Below are positions 24,113-32,963 of a stretch of 64,000 nucleotides of DNA, piece after piece. Origin of the DNA: Porphyrobacter sp. Its GTDB lineage: Bacteria > Pseudomonadota > Alphaproteobacteria > Sphingomonadales > Sphingomonadaceae. The stretch's first letter is position 1. Every line of letters begins with the position of its first letter. Where the stretch lies: assembly GCA_016125555.1 (NCBI GenBank), contig WGLN01000004.1, positions 1 through 64,000 of the forward strand, read 5' to 3'. A program made the translations under genes and the position numbers. Under the pieces are notes generated by a model, which searched no databases, was not told the DNA's origin, and was given only the letters and a program-made list of their open reading frames with translations.

Positions 24113-24931
24113 TCAAAGCCTTCGGTCGAATTGCCATTCGAGCGCCTTCCAGCGGTCGTAGAATTGTTCGGGCAGGTTGAAGGGGGCGGCGAGCTGCACC
24201 GCGCGGATCGCGCGCTCGCAATAGATCGCGGCCTGCGGCTGGTTGCTCGGCGTGATGCTGGCGGGATCGACCCGGCAGCGCGGGCGGCCCTTGATCGAGC
24301 CATCCGCGGCGAGTTCCCAGTTGACCACCGCCACCAGCTTCTCGGCGTCGACGCCTGAAGGCGCCTGCCCCTGCCAGTGCGGGCGGATCTGGCGGGTGAT
24401 CGCCGCGAACAGCGCGGCGCGCTCGGTGCTGCCGAACTTCGCTGCGGGGGCGCGCGTCTCGTCGGTGGTGGTCGAGGACCCCTTGCCCTCGAGAAAGTCG
24501 TCGCCGATCAGGCTGCCGCCGCGCTTCTCCGCGGTCCGCGCGGGCGCGGGGCTGGGCTTGGGCGCGGGGCTGCGGTCGGGGCGCGAGCGTTCGCGGGTCG
24601 GTGCGGGCTGGCTGGACGCCGTGCGCGCTGCGGGCCGTGGCGGAGTGGGCTGCGTGCGCTCCACCTTCTCGGCAGGCGCCGGGTCCGGAGCCGGGGCGGG
24701 CGCGGCGTCGAGCGTCGGGGCAATCGCGGCGCGGCTTTCGGCAACCGGAACGGGCGCGGCCGCATCCAGCGCGGTGTCGGTCACGAGGCTCACCGTCATG
24801 CGTTCGGGGAACACCGACACCTCGGAACGCAGCGTCTGCAAGGCCAGCACGCCCACCAGCGCGAGGTGCAGCGCAAGGGCGACCCCCAGGCCGACCTTCT
24901 CCTCGTTGCGAAAGGCGATGTCTCCCATCAT
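24113..24931 (-). CDS. tolA: TolA energy-transducing protein
   Basis: This encodes a 272-aa inner-membrane protein. A single N-terminal transmembrane helix (VGLGVALALHLALVGVLAL, about 13-31) leads into a Pro/Ala-rich periplasmic linker (about 55-145). The C-terminal domain (ITRQIRPHWQGQAPSGV..., CERAIRAVQLAAPFNLP) contacts TolB/Pal. It links the TolQR motor to the outer membrane. The gene order, and a 1-bp gap to tolB, support the assignment despite low sequence conservation. Confidence 0.93.
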   Translation of the reverse strand: MMGDIAFRNEEKVGLGVALALHLALVGVLALQTLRSEVSVFPERMTVSLVTDTALDAAAPVPVAESRAAIAPTLDAAPAPAPDPAPAEKVERTQPTPPRPAARTASSQPAPTRERSRPDRSPAPKPSPAPARTAEKRGGSLIGDDFLEGKGSSTTTDETRAPAAKFGSTERAALFAAITRQIRPHWQGQAPSGVDAEKLVAVVNWELAADGSIKGRPRCRVDPASITPSNQPQAAIYCERAIRAVQLAAPFNLPEQFYDRWKALEWQFDRRL

Positions 24932-24941
24932 CGTCCCCGGG

Positions 24942-25382
24942 CTATGGCGGCGTTACTGAACCGTCGGTGACCAGCGAGATCGAGGTGAAGCCCGCCCGGC
25001 CCAGCTCGCCCATAACCTGCATCACCCTGCCGTAGTCGAGGCTGCGGTCGCCGCGCAGCACGATCAGCGGCGGCTCCTCGCCCCGATCGAGCTGTGCAAG
25101 CGCCTCGGGAAGTCCGCCGGCGGGCACGGGATCGTTCTCGATATAGATGGTCCCGGCACGGTCGATCGAGATGGTGACCTGGTCGGGCTGCTCCTCGACC
25201 GGCGCGGCGCGGCTTTCGGGCAGTTCCACCGGCACGCCGACCGCGGGGAGCGTGACCGTCACCATGAAGATGATCAGCAGCACCAGCATCACGTCGACCA
25301 GCGGCGTGACGTTGATCTCGGCCATCGCCGCGCGCCGCGAACGCTTGCCGCGGCGGGCGGAGGAGGAAACGCCCATCCCCAT
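24942..25382 (-). CDS. tolR: TolR biopolymer transport protein
   Basis: This encodes a 146-aa ExbD/TolR family protein with one transmembrane helix ([19 protein letters not shown], about 28-47). The conserved Asp in [11 protein letters not shown] is the proton-path residue. The periplasmic domain ends [14 protein letters not shown]. Its ATG overlaps the tolQ stop (ATGA), so the two are coupled. Confidence 0.96.
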   Translation of the reverse strand: MGMGVSSSARRGKRSRRAAMAEINVTPLVDVMLVLLIIFMVTVTLPAVGVPVELPESRAAPVEEQPDQVTISIDRAGTIYIENDPVPAGGLPEALAQLDRGEEPPLIVLRGDRSLDYGRVMQVMGELGRAGFTSISLVTDGSVTPP

Positions 25383-26089
25383 CAGGCGCGGTCCAGCTCG
25401 CGGCTCAGCCCGGCGTGGACTTTGTCGGCGAAGCGTTGCAGCTTCGCTTCGTAGCGGTTCACCGCGCCGGAGAAACGGTTGTAGGCGATGACCGCGGGGA
25501 TCGCCGCGAACAGGCCGATGGCGGTCGCGAACAGCGCCTCGGCGATGCCGGGGGCGACCACGGCCAGGGATGCGCTCTGCTGCGCGCCGATCTGGAAGAA
25601 CGAGTTCATGATCCCCCAGACCGTGCCGAACAGCCCGACGAAGGGCGCGACCGAGCCGACCGTGGCGAGGAAATTGAGGCGCCCGGCGAGTTCGTCCGCC
25701 TCTTCCGCGACCTGGCTCTCCATCGCCGCGCCGATCCGCTGGCGCGCCGCATCGCGGTCGACCGGCTGCTTGGCGGTCGATTTCTTCCACTCGTCGAGCC
25801 CTGCGCCGACCACGCGGGCGGCGGGGATTTCCTTGCGCTGCTGCTTGCCGACCAGCGCCTGACTGTCGCGCTCGCTCCAGAACTCGCCCTCGTATTCGCG
25901 GCTCGCCTTGTCGAGCCGGGCGATCCTTAGCGAAAAGGAGACAATGATCATCCACACCCAGATGCTGGCGAGGATCAGCCCCACCATCACCGCCTGCACG
26001 ATAATGTCGGCCTGCAGGAACAGTTCGACCGGATCGAGCCGGGTGGGGGCAGGAGCGGCTGCGGCGGCGCTGAGCAGGGCGAGCGTCAC
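25382..26089 (-). CDS. tolQ: TolQ inner-membrane motor protein
   Basis: This encodes a 235-aa MotA/TolQ/ExbB protein with three transmembrane helices: about 31-52, about 133-160 ([20 protein letters not shown]) and about 177-200 ([20 protein letters not shown]). With TolR it uses the proton gradient to power TolA. I chose a GTG start at 26089, which overlaps the ybgC stop (GTGA). No closer ATG gives the full N terminus. Confidence 0.95.
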   Translation of the reverse strand: MTLALLSAAAAAPAPTRLDPVELFLQADIIVQAVMVGLILASIWVWMIIVSFSLRIARLDKASREYEGEFWSERDSQALVGKQQRKEIPAARVVGAGLDEWKKSTAKQPVDRDAARQRIGAAMESQVAEEADELAGRLNFLATVGSVAPFVGLFGTVWGIMNSFFQIGAQQSASLAVVAPGIAEALFATAIGLFAAIPAVIAYNRFSGAVNRYEAKLQRFADKVHAGLSRELDRA

Positions 26090-26544
26090 GGGGTGGGGGT
26101 GTCCTCGTTCATGAAGGTGGCAAAGGCGGTGCGCCACCCGGCGGGCTGGCGGCGCGGGCGGCCGTCGAGGCTGATGAAACCGACGCGCAGATGCGCCTCG
26201 CACAGCACGTCCTCGCCCCGCCGCGCGATCTGGTGCATCCGGCAGGACGCCGCGCCGAGTTCGGTGCAGCAGGTCTCGATCGTCACGTCGTCGTCGAGCT
26301 TGGCGGGGCGCAGGTAGCGAAGGTTCACCTCGCTGAGGGCATAGGCGCCCTCGCCGCTCTCGATCGCGGCGCGCTGGTCGATGCCCAGCAGGCGCAAGAG
26401 GTCGCTGCGCGCGCGCTCGAACCAGCGCAGGTAGTTCGCGTGGTAGGTGATCCCCGAAAGGTCGGTGTCCTCGTAATACACCCGCACGGCATAGAGATGC
26501 CGCGCGCGGTCGAGGATGCCGCCGGGGGGATTTGGAGAGACCAT
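26086..26544 (-). CDS. ybgC: Tol-Pal-associated acyl-CoA thioesterase YbgC
   Basis: This encodes a 152-aa hotdog-fold thioesterase. The catalytic signature [24 protein letters not shown] is seen in two parts (YYEDTDLSG with the catalytic Asp, then [14 protein letters not shown]). It is the first gene of the tol operon and probably acts on acyl-CoA or acyl-ACP in phospholipid metabolism. The start MVSPNPPG at 26544 gives the normal length. Confidence 0.93.
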   Translation of the reverse strand: MVSPNPPGGILDRARHLYAVRVYYEDTDLSGITYHANYLRWFERARSDLLRLLGIDQRAAIESGEGAYALSEVNLRYLRPAKLDDDVTIETCCTELGAASCRMHQIARRGEDVLCEAHLRVGFISLDGRPRRQPAGWRTAFATFMNEDTPTP

Positions 26545-26633
26545 CACGCGCCACCTAGCGCAGCGCGGATTCGCTGCAAAGGCGGGTCTTGCGAATTGTC
26601 GATGAATGCCGGTGAAACGAGTCGCGCCAGCGA

Positions 26634-27014
26634 TCAACGCCGCGTGATCATCGGACCCAATGGTTGACCGCCGAAGATGTGGACATGCAGGTGCGGCACC
26701 TCCTGCCCGCCATGCGCGCCGATATTGGCGAGCAGGCGATAGCCGGGTTCGACAAGCCCCTTGGCGCGCGCCACCGCGCCGACCGCGCGCACGAAACCGG
26801 CGATTTCCTCCGCGCTCGCCTTGGCGGAAAAATCGTCCCAGCTGACATAGCGCCCCTTGGGCACCACCAGCGTGTGCACCTCGGCCTGCGGGTTGATGTC
26901 CTCGAAGGCGAAGGCCCACTCGTCCTCGTAGACCTTCTGCGAGGGGATTTCCCCGCGCAGGATCTTCGCGAAGATGTTGGCATCGTCATAGGGCAGGGTC
27001 GGGTCGATCGGCAT
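26634..27014 (-). CDS. HIT family nucleotide-binding protein
   Basis: This encodes a 126-aa histidine-triad hydrolase (HinT-like). The triad is HLHVHIFGG near residue 110 and the N terminus reads NIFAKILRGEIPSQKVYEDE. HinT proteins hydrolyse AMP-lysine and other phosphoramidates. It follows hisE on the same strand, but a 266-bp three-stem element intervenes. The left arm of that element reaches to within 2 bases of the ATG and covers the AGGA-type ribosome-binding site, so translation may depend on how the element folds. Confidence 0.95.
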   Translation of the reverse strand: MPIDPTLPYDDANIFAKILRGEIPSQKVYEDEWAFAFEDINPQAEVHTLVVPKGRYVSWDDFSAKASAEEIAGFVRAVGAVARAKGLVEPGYRLLANIGAHGGQEVPHLHVHIFGGQPLGPMITRR

Positions 27015-27016
27015 GG

Positions 27017-27282
27017 GGGTCTGTCCTGATGGGTTGGAAGCCTTAGCACGGAGCCGATTTTGGCCCAGCGCAAGGAGCGAGGAGGGAGCGATGCTTGCCC
27101 ATCGTAACCGACGAGCGACGCAGCGATGGGCCAAAATCGGCCCGCCCCTCCGGGGTTGCGTCAGGAAGCGCGCTGGCTTCGTCGCGGTGCTTGCAGGGGC
27201 AACCAGCTCCCGCTGCGCACCACTCCTGTCCAGCGCGCTTCCTGACGCAATGATAAGGTTTCCAACCCATCAGGACAGACCC
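27017..27282. repeat. Three-stem inverted-repeat element between hisE and HIT
   Basis: The outer stem pairs 27017-27045 with 27254-27282 (29 bp, one mismatch). Inside lie a 15-bp perfect stem (27053-27067 with 27127-27141) and a 21-bp perfect stem (27156-27176 with 27230-27250). Together they would fold as a three-way junction. The right arm includes the hisE stop codon and its last residues. The element resembles a dispersed intergenic repeat or a structured RNA; the family is unknown to me. Confidence 0.92.
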
Positions 27283-27596
27283 TGCTCGCTCCGTGATGCT
27301 TTTTCGGCGAGGCCCGAGGTGCCCTCGCGGCGGTCGAGTTCGGCGAGGACCCGTTCGAGCGCCACGCCCTTTTCTGCGAGCAGCACCATCAGGTGGAAGA
27401 TCACGTCCGCCGCCTCGCCCACCAACTCGGCCTCGTCCCCGGCGAGCGCGGCGATCACCGCCTCGGTCGCTTCCTCGCCCAGTTTCTGCGCGATTTTCTT
27501 GAGGCCCTTTTGGTGCAGCTTCGCGACATAGCTCTCCTCCGGCGAGGCGGTGAGGCGCTGGGCGATGGTGGCTTCGAGGCGGGTCAGGGTGTCCAT
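27270..27596 (-). CDS. hisE: Phosphoribosyl-ATP pyrophosphatase
   Basis: This encodes a 108-aa HisE, which hydrolyses PR-ATP to PR-AMP in histidine synthesis. The all-alpha NTP-PPase motif is seen in KLGEEATEAVIAAL and EAADVIFHLMVLL. The last few codons (QGLS) fall in the right arm of the inverted-repeat element, which suggests that insertion of that element altered the natural C terminus. It follows hisF by 15 bp. Confidence 0.95.
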   Translation of the reverse strand: MDTLTRLEATIAQRLTASPEESYVAKLHQKGLKKIAQKLGEEATEAVIAALAGDEAELVGEAADVIFHLMVLLAEKGVALERVLAELDRREGTSGLAEKASRSEQGLS

Positions 27597-27611
27597 GACG
27601 CTTCTTTTCCG

Positions 27612-28376
27612 TCAAACCCCGCGCGCGGGCAAGCCGGCGTCGCGCAGCGCCTTGTGCGCCTCGGCGATGGTGTGCTGCCCGAAGTGGAAGATGCTCGCGG
27701 CGAGCACCGCGCTGGCGTGGCCTTTCGTCACCCCCTCGACGAGGTGTTCGAGGCTCCCCACCCCGCCGCTGGCGATCACCGGCACGCTGACGCTGTCGGC
27801 AATCTCGCGGGTCAGGTCGAGGTCGTATCCGGCCTTGGTCCCGTCGCCGTCCATCGAGGTGACGAGCAATTCGCCCGCGCCCAGATCGGCGACCTTGCGG
27901 GCGTATTCGACCGCGTCGATGCCCGTGGGCTTGCGCCCGCCATGAGTGAAGATTTCCCAGTTCCCGCGCGGTGTGCGGCGCGCATCGACGCTGGCGACGA
28001 CGCACTGGCTGCCGAAGCGCTGCGCAATCTCGCCCACCAGTTCGGGCCGGGCGACCGCGGCGGAGTTGACCGCCACCTTGTCCGCGCCTGCCAGCAACAG
28101 CGCGCGCGCGTCCTCGGCCGAGCGCACCCCGCCGCCGACAGTGAGCGGCATGAAGCACACCTCCGCCGTGCGTCGCACCATGTCGAGCAGCGTCCCGCGT
28201 CCTTCGTGGCTGGCGGAAATATCGAGAAAGCACAGCTCGTCCGCCCCCGCTTCGTCATAGGCGCGCGCCTGCTCGACCGGGTCGCCCGCGTCCTTGAGGT
28301 CGACGAAGTTGACGCCCTTGACCACGCGGCCATTCGCGACGTCGAGACAGGGGATGACGCGGATGCGGACTGTCAT
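27612..28376 (-). CDS. hisF: Imidazole glycerol phosphate synthase, cyclase subunit
   Basis: This encodes a 254-aa TIM-barrel HisF, which with HisH converts PRFAR and glutamine-derived ammonia to IGP and AICAR. Catalytic Asp residues lie in [16 protein letters not shown] (first strand) and [12 protein letters not shown] (half-barrel). Phosphate-binding loops ([17 protein letters not shown]) are intact. Its start overlaps the stop of the upstream unknown gene (ATGA). Confidence 0.98.
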   Translation of the reverse strand: MTVRIRVIPCLDVANGRVVKGVNFVDLKDAGDPVEQARAYDEAGADELCFLDISASHEGRGTLLDMVRRTAEVCFMPLTVGGGVRSAEDARALLLAGADKVAVNSAAVARPELVGEIAQRFGSQCVVASVDARRTPRGNWEIFTHGGRKPTGIDAVEYARKVADLGAGELLVTSMDGDGTKAGYDLDLTREIADSVSVPVIASGGVGSLEHLVEGVTKGHASAVLAASIFHFGQHTIAEAHKALRDAGLPARGV

Positions 28377-28918
28377 GCCTTCGGCTCCATCTCGGCCTGG
28401 TGCACGAGCCTAAGCGATCCGCCGTTCTCAACGAAGAATTCAACGAGACAACGGTCGCCCGGCGCTGCGCCTGTCACCACGATCAGCCGACTTTCGGCCC
28501 TGTAGTAATAGGCAGCCCGCACGCGCTTGCCCGCCCGGTCCTTGTACCTTGGTGCACAGTCCTTGAAAGCATCACCTTGGCGAATGTCGACGTCGATCGG
28601 CTTGCCGGTTGAAAGGTCCAGCCCGAGCATGACAATCGGAACGTCTCCGCAGCATCCGATTGGCGCGCCGTGAAGGACGTAGCGACCTGCGAAGTTGGGT
28701 TCCTGCTCGCGGGCGTCGTCATAGGTTCGGCGCCAGTACTCCTGTTCTTCCGTTAACTGGAGCGGCGGCTTCGATCCTCTGAAGACCTCGACAGGGTAGT
28801 CGGCGAACTTCGGCGTGGAGGAAGGCAGTGCGCGGGTGTGCGCAACGCCAAGCGAAGCCACGGCTGCGAGCACTCCTCCCGCAACGCAAACGAACATCAG
28901 TCTCGCGCGTCGCATCAC
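28373..28918 (-). CDS. Exported protein of unknown function inside the his operon
   Basis: This encodes a 181-aa protein with a signal peptide ([21 protein letters not shown]). The mature part holds a small conserved-looking core: [20 protein letters not shown], then four Cys in total (the CC pair, [15 protein letters not shown]). Comparable hypothetical proteins are found singly in proteobacteria, but no function is known to me. It sits between hisA and hisF, overlapping both by 4 bases. It is less GC-rich than the his genes, so it looks like an insertion into an otherwise standard operon. Confidence 0.8.
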   Translation of the reverse strand: MMRRARLMFVCVAGGVLAAVASLGVAHTRALPSSTPKFADYPVEVFRGSKPPLQLTEEQEYWRRTYDDAREQEPNFAGRYVLHGAPIGCCGDVPIVMLGLDLSTGKPIDVDIRQGDAFKDCAPRYKDRAGKRVRAAYYYRAESRLIVVTGAAPGDRCLVEFFVENGGSLRLVHQAEMEPKA

Positions 28919-29652
28919 ACCCGCGCCCCCATCGCAATCGCCGCCGCGAGGTCCAGCCGCCCTTCGTAAAGTGCCCGCCCCGTAATCACGCCCTCGATCC
29001 CCTCATGCGCGTGGAGCGAGAGGATGTGGATGTCGTCCAATCCCTTCACCCCGCCGCTGGCGATCACCGGGATGTCGACCCGGCGGGCGAGGTCGACGGT
29101 GGCCTCGATGTTCACGCCCTTGAGCAGGCCATCTCTGCCGATGTCGGTGAACAGCAGCGAGGCGACGCCGGCATCCTCGAAGCGGCGGGCGAGGTCGGTG
29201 ACGGGGACGTCGGAGACCTCCGCCCAGCCCTCGGTCGCGACCATGCCTTCACGCGCGTCGACCGCGACGACGATGCCGTTCTCCCACTCGCGCGCCATCT
29301 CGCGCACGAAATCGGGATTCTTGAGCGCCGCCGAGCCCATCACCACCCGCGCCACGCCGAGGTTGAACCAGCCCTCCACCGCCGCCGCATCGCGGATGCC
29401 GCCGCCCAGCTGCACATAGCCCGGGAAGGCTTCCACGATCGCCTCGACCGCCGCGCGGTTGCGGCTTTCGCCTGCGAAGCTGCCGTCGAGATCGACCACG
29501 TGGAGGTGCTCCGCTCCCGCCTCGGCGAAGATCAGCGCCTGGGCGGCGGGGTCATCCCCGTAGATCGTGGCACGCGACATGTCGCCCTCCGCAAGGCGGA
29601 CGACCTGCCCGCCCTTCAAGTCGATCGCCGGGAAGATGATCACGGATACCAC
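28915..29652 (-). CDS. hisA: ProFAR isomerase
   Basis: This encodes a 245-aa (beta/alpha)8 HisA, which isomerises ProFAR to PRFAR. The catalytic Asp is in FPAIDLKGGQVVRL and the second in FTDIGRDGLLKG. The start MVSVIIFPAID overlaps the hisH stop by 13 bases. The C terminus ends against the unknown exported protein gene. Confidence 0.97.
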   Translation of the reverse strand: MVSVIIFPAIDLKGGQVVRLAEGDMSRATIYGDDPAAQALIFAEAGAEHLHVVDLDGSFAGESRNRAAVEAIVEAFPGYVQLGGGIRDAAAVEGWFNLGVARVVMGSAALKNPDFVREMAREWENGIVVAVDAREGMVATEGWAEVSDVPVTDLARRFEDAGVASLLFTDIGRDGLLKGVNIEATVDLARRVDIPVIASGGVKGLDDIHILSLHAHEGIEGVITGRALYEGRLDLAAAIAMGARV

Positions 29653-30266
29653 TCCAGAAATCGCCGGAGGGTCGCCAGCCCGTAGGCCTGGCTCTTTTCC
29701 GGGTGAAACTGCACGCCCAGCACGTTGCCCTTGGCCACCGCCGCCACCAGCCCCTCGCCGTGATCGGTCATCGCGGCGACGTCCGCGCCCTGTTCGGCGG
29801 CGAAGTGATAGGAGTGGAGGAAATAGGCCTCGCCCTCCTCGATGACGGCGTGGTCGCGCGCGTGGGGCAGCACGGCGACATCGTTCCAGCCCATGTGCGG
29901 AACCTTGATGCTGGCGTCGGTGGGTTCGATCAGCCGCACCTCGCCGGGTATCCAGCCAAGCCCCGGCGTCTCGCCGTGCTCGAGCCCGCGATCCGCCAGC
30001 AGCTGCATCCCGACGCAGATGCCGAGGAACGGCGCGCCGCCCACCTGCACCCGCTCGGTCATCGCCTCGACCATGTGCGGCACGGCGCGCAGCCCCTCGG
30101 CACAGGCCCGGAAGCTGCCGACGCCGGGCAGCACGATGCGGTCGGCGGCGCGCACCACGTAAGGGTCTGCGGTGACGGTGACGCTCGCCCCGGCGGCCTT
30201 GAGCGCATTGTGCACCGAATGGAGGTTGCCCGCGCCGTAATCGACCAGGGCAACAACCTCAGCCAT
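29640..30266 (-). CDS. hisH: Imidazole glycerol phosphate synthase, glutaminase subunit
   Basis: This encodes a 208-aa class I glutamine amidotransferase. The nucleophile Cys lies in FLGICVGMQLLAD, and the His-Glu pair in GVQFHPEKSQ. It feeds ammonia to HisF. It overlaps both the YciI gene upstream and hisA downstream, consistent with tight operon packing. Confidence 0.97.
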   Translation of the reverse strand: MAEVVALVDYGAGNLHSVHNALKAAGASVTVTADPYVVRAADRIVLPGVGSFRACAEGLRAVPHMVEAMTERVQVGGAPFLGICVGMQLLADRGLEHGETPGLGWIPGEVRLIEPTDASIKVPHMGWNDVAVLPHARDHAVIEEGEAYFLHSYHFAAEQGADVAAMTDHGEGLVAAVAKGNVLGVQFHPEKSQAYGLATLRRFLEWYP

Positions 30267-30555
30267 TGAACGCCTCCAGCCCCGGGAAGGCCATGCGCGG
30301 GGTCCATTCGATGATCTCGAGCCACGCGAGCTGCCCGGTCATGAAGGGGTCGCTCGCGAGCAGTTCCTCGGCCGCGGCGCGGCTCGGCGCCTTGACGAAG
30401 ATCAGCCCCCCGTCGCGCGGTTCGCGCGGCCCCCAGGCGATGAAGTGCCCCGCGGCGTGCCCGGCCTTGAGCCAGGCGAGGTGATCGGCCAGCGCCGCGT
30501 CGATCTTCTCGATCGGCACGGTGTAGGTCAGCGAAGCGATGAAGATGCTAGCCAC
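30259..30555 (-). CDS. YciI-like protein
   Basis: This encodes a 98-aa ferredoxin-like protein of the YciI/YCII family. Typical residues are the HLAWLK helix and [15 protein letters not shown], plus the [16 protein letters not shown] strand. The family has a conserved His-Asp pair thought to be catalytic, but its reaction is unsettled. It lies between hisB and hisH, overlapping each by 8 bases; this position is common in sphingomonads as I recall it. A role in histidine synthesis is not shown. Confidence 0.88.
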   Translation of the reverse strand: MASIFIASLTYTVPIEKIDAALADHLAWLKAGHAAGHFIAWGPREPRDGGLIFVKAPSRAAAEELLASDPFMTGQLAWLEIIEWTPRMAFPGLEAFNG

Positions 30556-31156
30556 CCAGCTGCCCCTTGGTGCTCGGCACGGCCTCGCCCTTCCGCGGAT
30601 CGCGTTCCACCGCCTGCCGCATGGCGCGCGCGAAGCCCTTGTAGAGGCTCTCGCAGATGTGGTGGTTGTTGGTGCCGTAGAGCACTTCCATGTGCAGCGT
30701 GATGCCCGCCGCCTGCGCCACCGAGTGAAACCAGTGCTCGATCAGCTCGGTGTCCCATTCGCCGAGGCGCTCCTGGGTGAACTTCGCCTTCCACACCAGA
30801 TAGGGCCGCCCCGAGATGTCGAGCGCGACGCGCGAAAGCGTCTCGTCCATCGGCGAATAGGCCGCGCCGTAGCGCCCGATGCCCGCCTTGTCGCCGAGCG
30901 CCTGCGCAATCGCCTGCCCGAGCGCGATGGCCGAATCCTCGGTGGTGTGGTGCTGGTCGACATGCAGGTCGCCCTCCACCTTCATCGTCACGTCGATCAG
31001 CGAATGGCGGCTGAACTGTTCGACCATGTGATCGAGAAATCCGATACCGGTCGAGACCGCATAAGCGCCCGTCCCGTCGAGGTCGACGCGGATCGCGATC
31101 TTCGTCTCGGTGGTGTTGCGCGACACGGCGCCGGTGCGGGCGGGAAGCTTGGCCAT
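30548..31156 (-). CDS. hisB: Imidazoleglycerol-phosphate dehydratase
   Basis: This encodes a 202-aa monofunctional HisB. Manganese-binding histidine motifs are [28 protein letters not shown] and [12 protein letters not shown]. It dehydrates IGP to imidazole acetol phosphate. It is the first gene of the his cluster; the start MAKLPARTG at 31156 faces the divergent sspB across 131 bp, where the operon promoter must lie. Confidence 0.97.
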   Translation of the reverse strand: MAKLPARTGAVSRNTTETKIAIRVDLDGTGAYAVSTGIGFLDHMVEQFSRHSLIDVTMKVEGDLHVDQHHTTEDSAIALGQAIAQALGDKAGIGRYGAAYSPMDETLSRVALDISGRPYLVWKAKFTQERLGEWDTELIEHWFHSVAQAAGITLHMEVLYGTNNHHICESLYKGFARAMRQAVERDPRKGEAVPSTKGQLGG

Positions 31157-31287
31157 ATCCCGCGCGCTATAGTCCTCCCGGCGCCGCTGGCAAGCGCCTG
31201 CGCCGCGCCGATGTCCCCTGTCAAACGCGCGAGGACAAGCGGGAAAGGCTTGACCAAGTCCGCGCACAGCGTCACGATTCAGGCCTG

Positions 31288-31773
31288 ATGAGCAACGACA
31301 CGCCCGACAGCCTGATCCCTTACGACGAGATCGTGCAGGAAGCGCTGCGCGCGGTGGTCGGCCGGGTGCTCGGCTCGATCGTCAGCGGCGGCGGGACGCT
31401 GCCGGGCGCGCATCATTTCTACATCACCTTCAAGACCGGGGCACCGGGGGTCTCGATCCCGCCGCACCTGCGCGAACGCTTCCCCGACGAGATGACGATC
31501 GTGCTCCAGAACAAGTTCTGGGACCTCGAGGTCGCGCAAGGCGGTTTCTCGGTCAGCCTCACCTTCAACCAGGTGCCGGCCAAGCTCACCATCCCCTTCG
31601 CCGCGATCACCGCCTTCGTCGATCCGGCGGTCGATTTCGGGCTGCAGTTCCAGGCCGCGGTCGAGGAGCTCGAACCCGAAGCGCACGAGGATGCGGAGAA
31701 CGACGGGTCGGACCCCGACGGGGACGGCGACGGCTCGAACGTGGTCAGCGTCGATTTCGGGCGGAAGAAATAG
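31288..31773 (+). CDS. sspB: SspB-alpha type ClpXP adaptor
   Basis: This encodes a 161-aa SspB family protein which, in alphaproteobacteria, tethers ssrA-tagged substrates to ClpXP. The folded domain (about 5-125) has [15 protein letters not shown] and [14 protein letters not shown]. It is followed by a long acidic linker ([16 protein letters not shown]) and the short [10 protein letters not shown] tail, which by analogy docks on ClpX. It precedes a small basic membrane-associated gene by 4 bp. Confidence 0.92.
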   Translation: MSNDTPDSLIPYDEIVQEALRAVVGRVLGSIVSGGGTLPGAHHFYITFKTGAPGVSIPPHLRERFPDEMTIVLQNKFWDLEVAQGGFSVSLTFNQVPAKLTIPFAAITAFVDPAVDFGLQFQAAVEELEPEAHEDAENDGSDPDGDGDGSNVVSVDFGRKK

Positions 31774-31777
31774 GGCG

Positions 31778-32152
31778 ATGGCGCGGCGCAAGCTCCTCCC
31801 CAAGCGCGCCGGGACCGGCAAGGCCGGCGAAACCCCCATGCCCTCGCCCGATCCGGTGACCAACCTCGTGATCGCCGACATCGTGCTGCGCGGGGCGGGG
31901 ATGTTGCTGCGCAAGCGGCTTGAAAAGGGCCTGCTCACCGGTCAGCTCGCGTCCGACAAGGCGCGCCGGGCCGTCGAGAACCGCGGCATGGTCAGCACCG
32001 TCGCGCTGTGGAGCGCGAGCCGCCTCGCCACCCGCTCGCCGGTCGGCCTCGCGGTGGTCGCGGGCGGGCTCGCAGCGAAGGTGCTCTACGACCGCGGCAA
32101 GCGTGTGGGCCCGAAGCGGCGCGGCACCGGGATGTCCGACACCAAATCCTGA
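31778..32152 (+). CDS. Conserved hypothetical protein, basic
   Basis: This encodes a 124-aa protein starting MARRKLLPKRAG, 4 bases after the sspB stop. The middle (SRLATRSPVGLAVVAGGLAA) may form one membrane-associated helix and both ends are strongly basic. A similar protein follows sspB in other sphingomonads, as I recall. No function is known. Confidence 0.78.
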   Translation: MARRKLLPKRAGTGKAGETPMPSPDPVTNLVIADIVLRGAGMLLRKRLEKGLLTGQLASDKARRAVENRGMVSTVALWSASRLATRSPVGLAVVAGGLAAKVLYDRGKRVGPKRRGTGMSDTKS

Positions 32153-32194
32153 CCGCCCCTTGATTCGCAGGGCCCTGTTGGTGCAACGGGACCT

Positions 32195-32845
32195 ATGGGC
32201 GACACTCCGCACAATCCTGCCGACACGCTCCAGCGCCGGGGCCTGATGTTCATCCTCTCCTCGCCCTCCGGGGCGGGCAAGACCACGCTGTCGCGGATGC
32301 TTTTGGCGCAGGAGAGCGAGATCAAGCTGTCGGTCTCGGCCACCACCCGCCCGCCGCGTCCGGGCGAAATCGACGGGGTGCACTATCACTTCGTCACGCC
32401 CGAGCGCTTCCAGCAAATGGTCGACGAGGATGATTTCTACGAGTGGGCCGAGGTGTTCGGCCACCGCTACGGCACGCCCAAGGGCATCATCCGCGCGGCG
32501 CTGAAGGAGGGGCAGGACTTCCTCTTCGACATCGACTGGCAGGGCACGCAGCAGCTCTACCAGAAGGACCAGCAGGACGTGGTGCGGGTCTTCATCCTGC
32601 CGCCCTCGCTCAAGGAATTGCACCGCCGGCTCAAGGCCCGCGCCACCGACAGCCCCGAGGTGATCGCCGCCCGCATGGAGCGCGCGCGGGCCGAGATCAG
32701 CCACTGGGACGGCTATGACTACGTCATCATCAATGACGACGTGGACGTGTGCTTCGCGAAAGTGCGCGCGATCCTCGCGGCCGAGCGCATGAAGCGTGCG
32801 CGGCAGACGGGCCTCATCCCCTTCGTGCGCGGCCTGATGGCCTGA
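32195..32845 (+). CDS. gmk: Guanylate kinase
   Basis: This encodes a 216-aa enzyme that phosphorylates GMP to GDP. The P-loop SSPSGAGKTTLSR and the GMP-binding segment VSATTRPPRPGEIDGVHYHF are complete, as is DFLFDIDWQGTQQL. Start MGDTPHNP at 32195. It is probably part of the sspB-linked transcription unit. Confidence 0.97.
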   Translation: MGDTPHNPADTLQRRGLMFILSSPSGAGKTTLSRMLLAQESEIKLSVSATTRPPRPGEIDGVHYHFVTPERFQQMVDEDDFYEWAEVFGHRYGTPKGIIRAALKEGQDFLFDIDWQGTQQLYQKDQQDVVRVFILPPSLKELHRRLKARATDSPEVIAARMERARAEISHWDGYDYVIINDDVDVCFAKVRAILAAERMKRARQTGLIPFVRGLMA

Positions 32846-32963
32846 GCGGCGCGGCAGCCCCGCTCAGGGCCGTCCCAACCTGCTTGAGCCTCACAGGTTC
32901 TGGCCGTTCGTCGCACAGGCGGCAAGGTTTGCGCCAGAAAGTGCAGGGAGCGGGGCAGAATTG

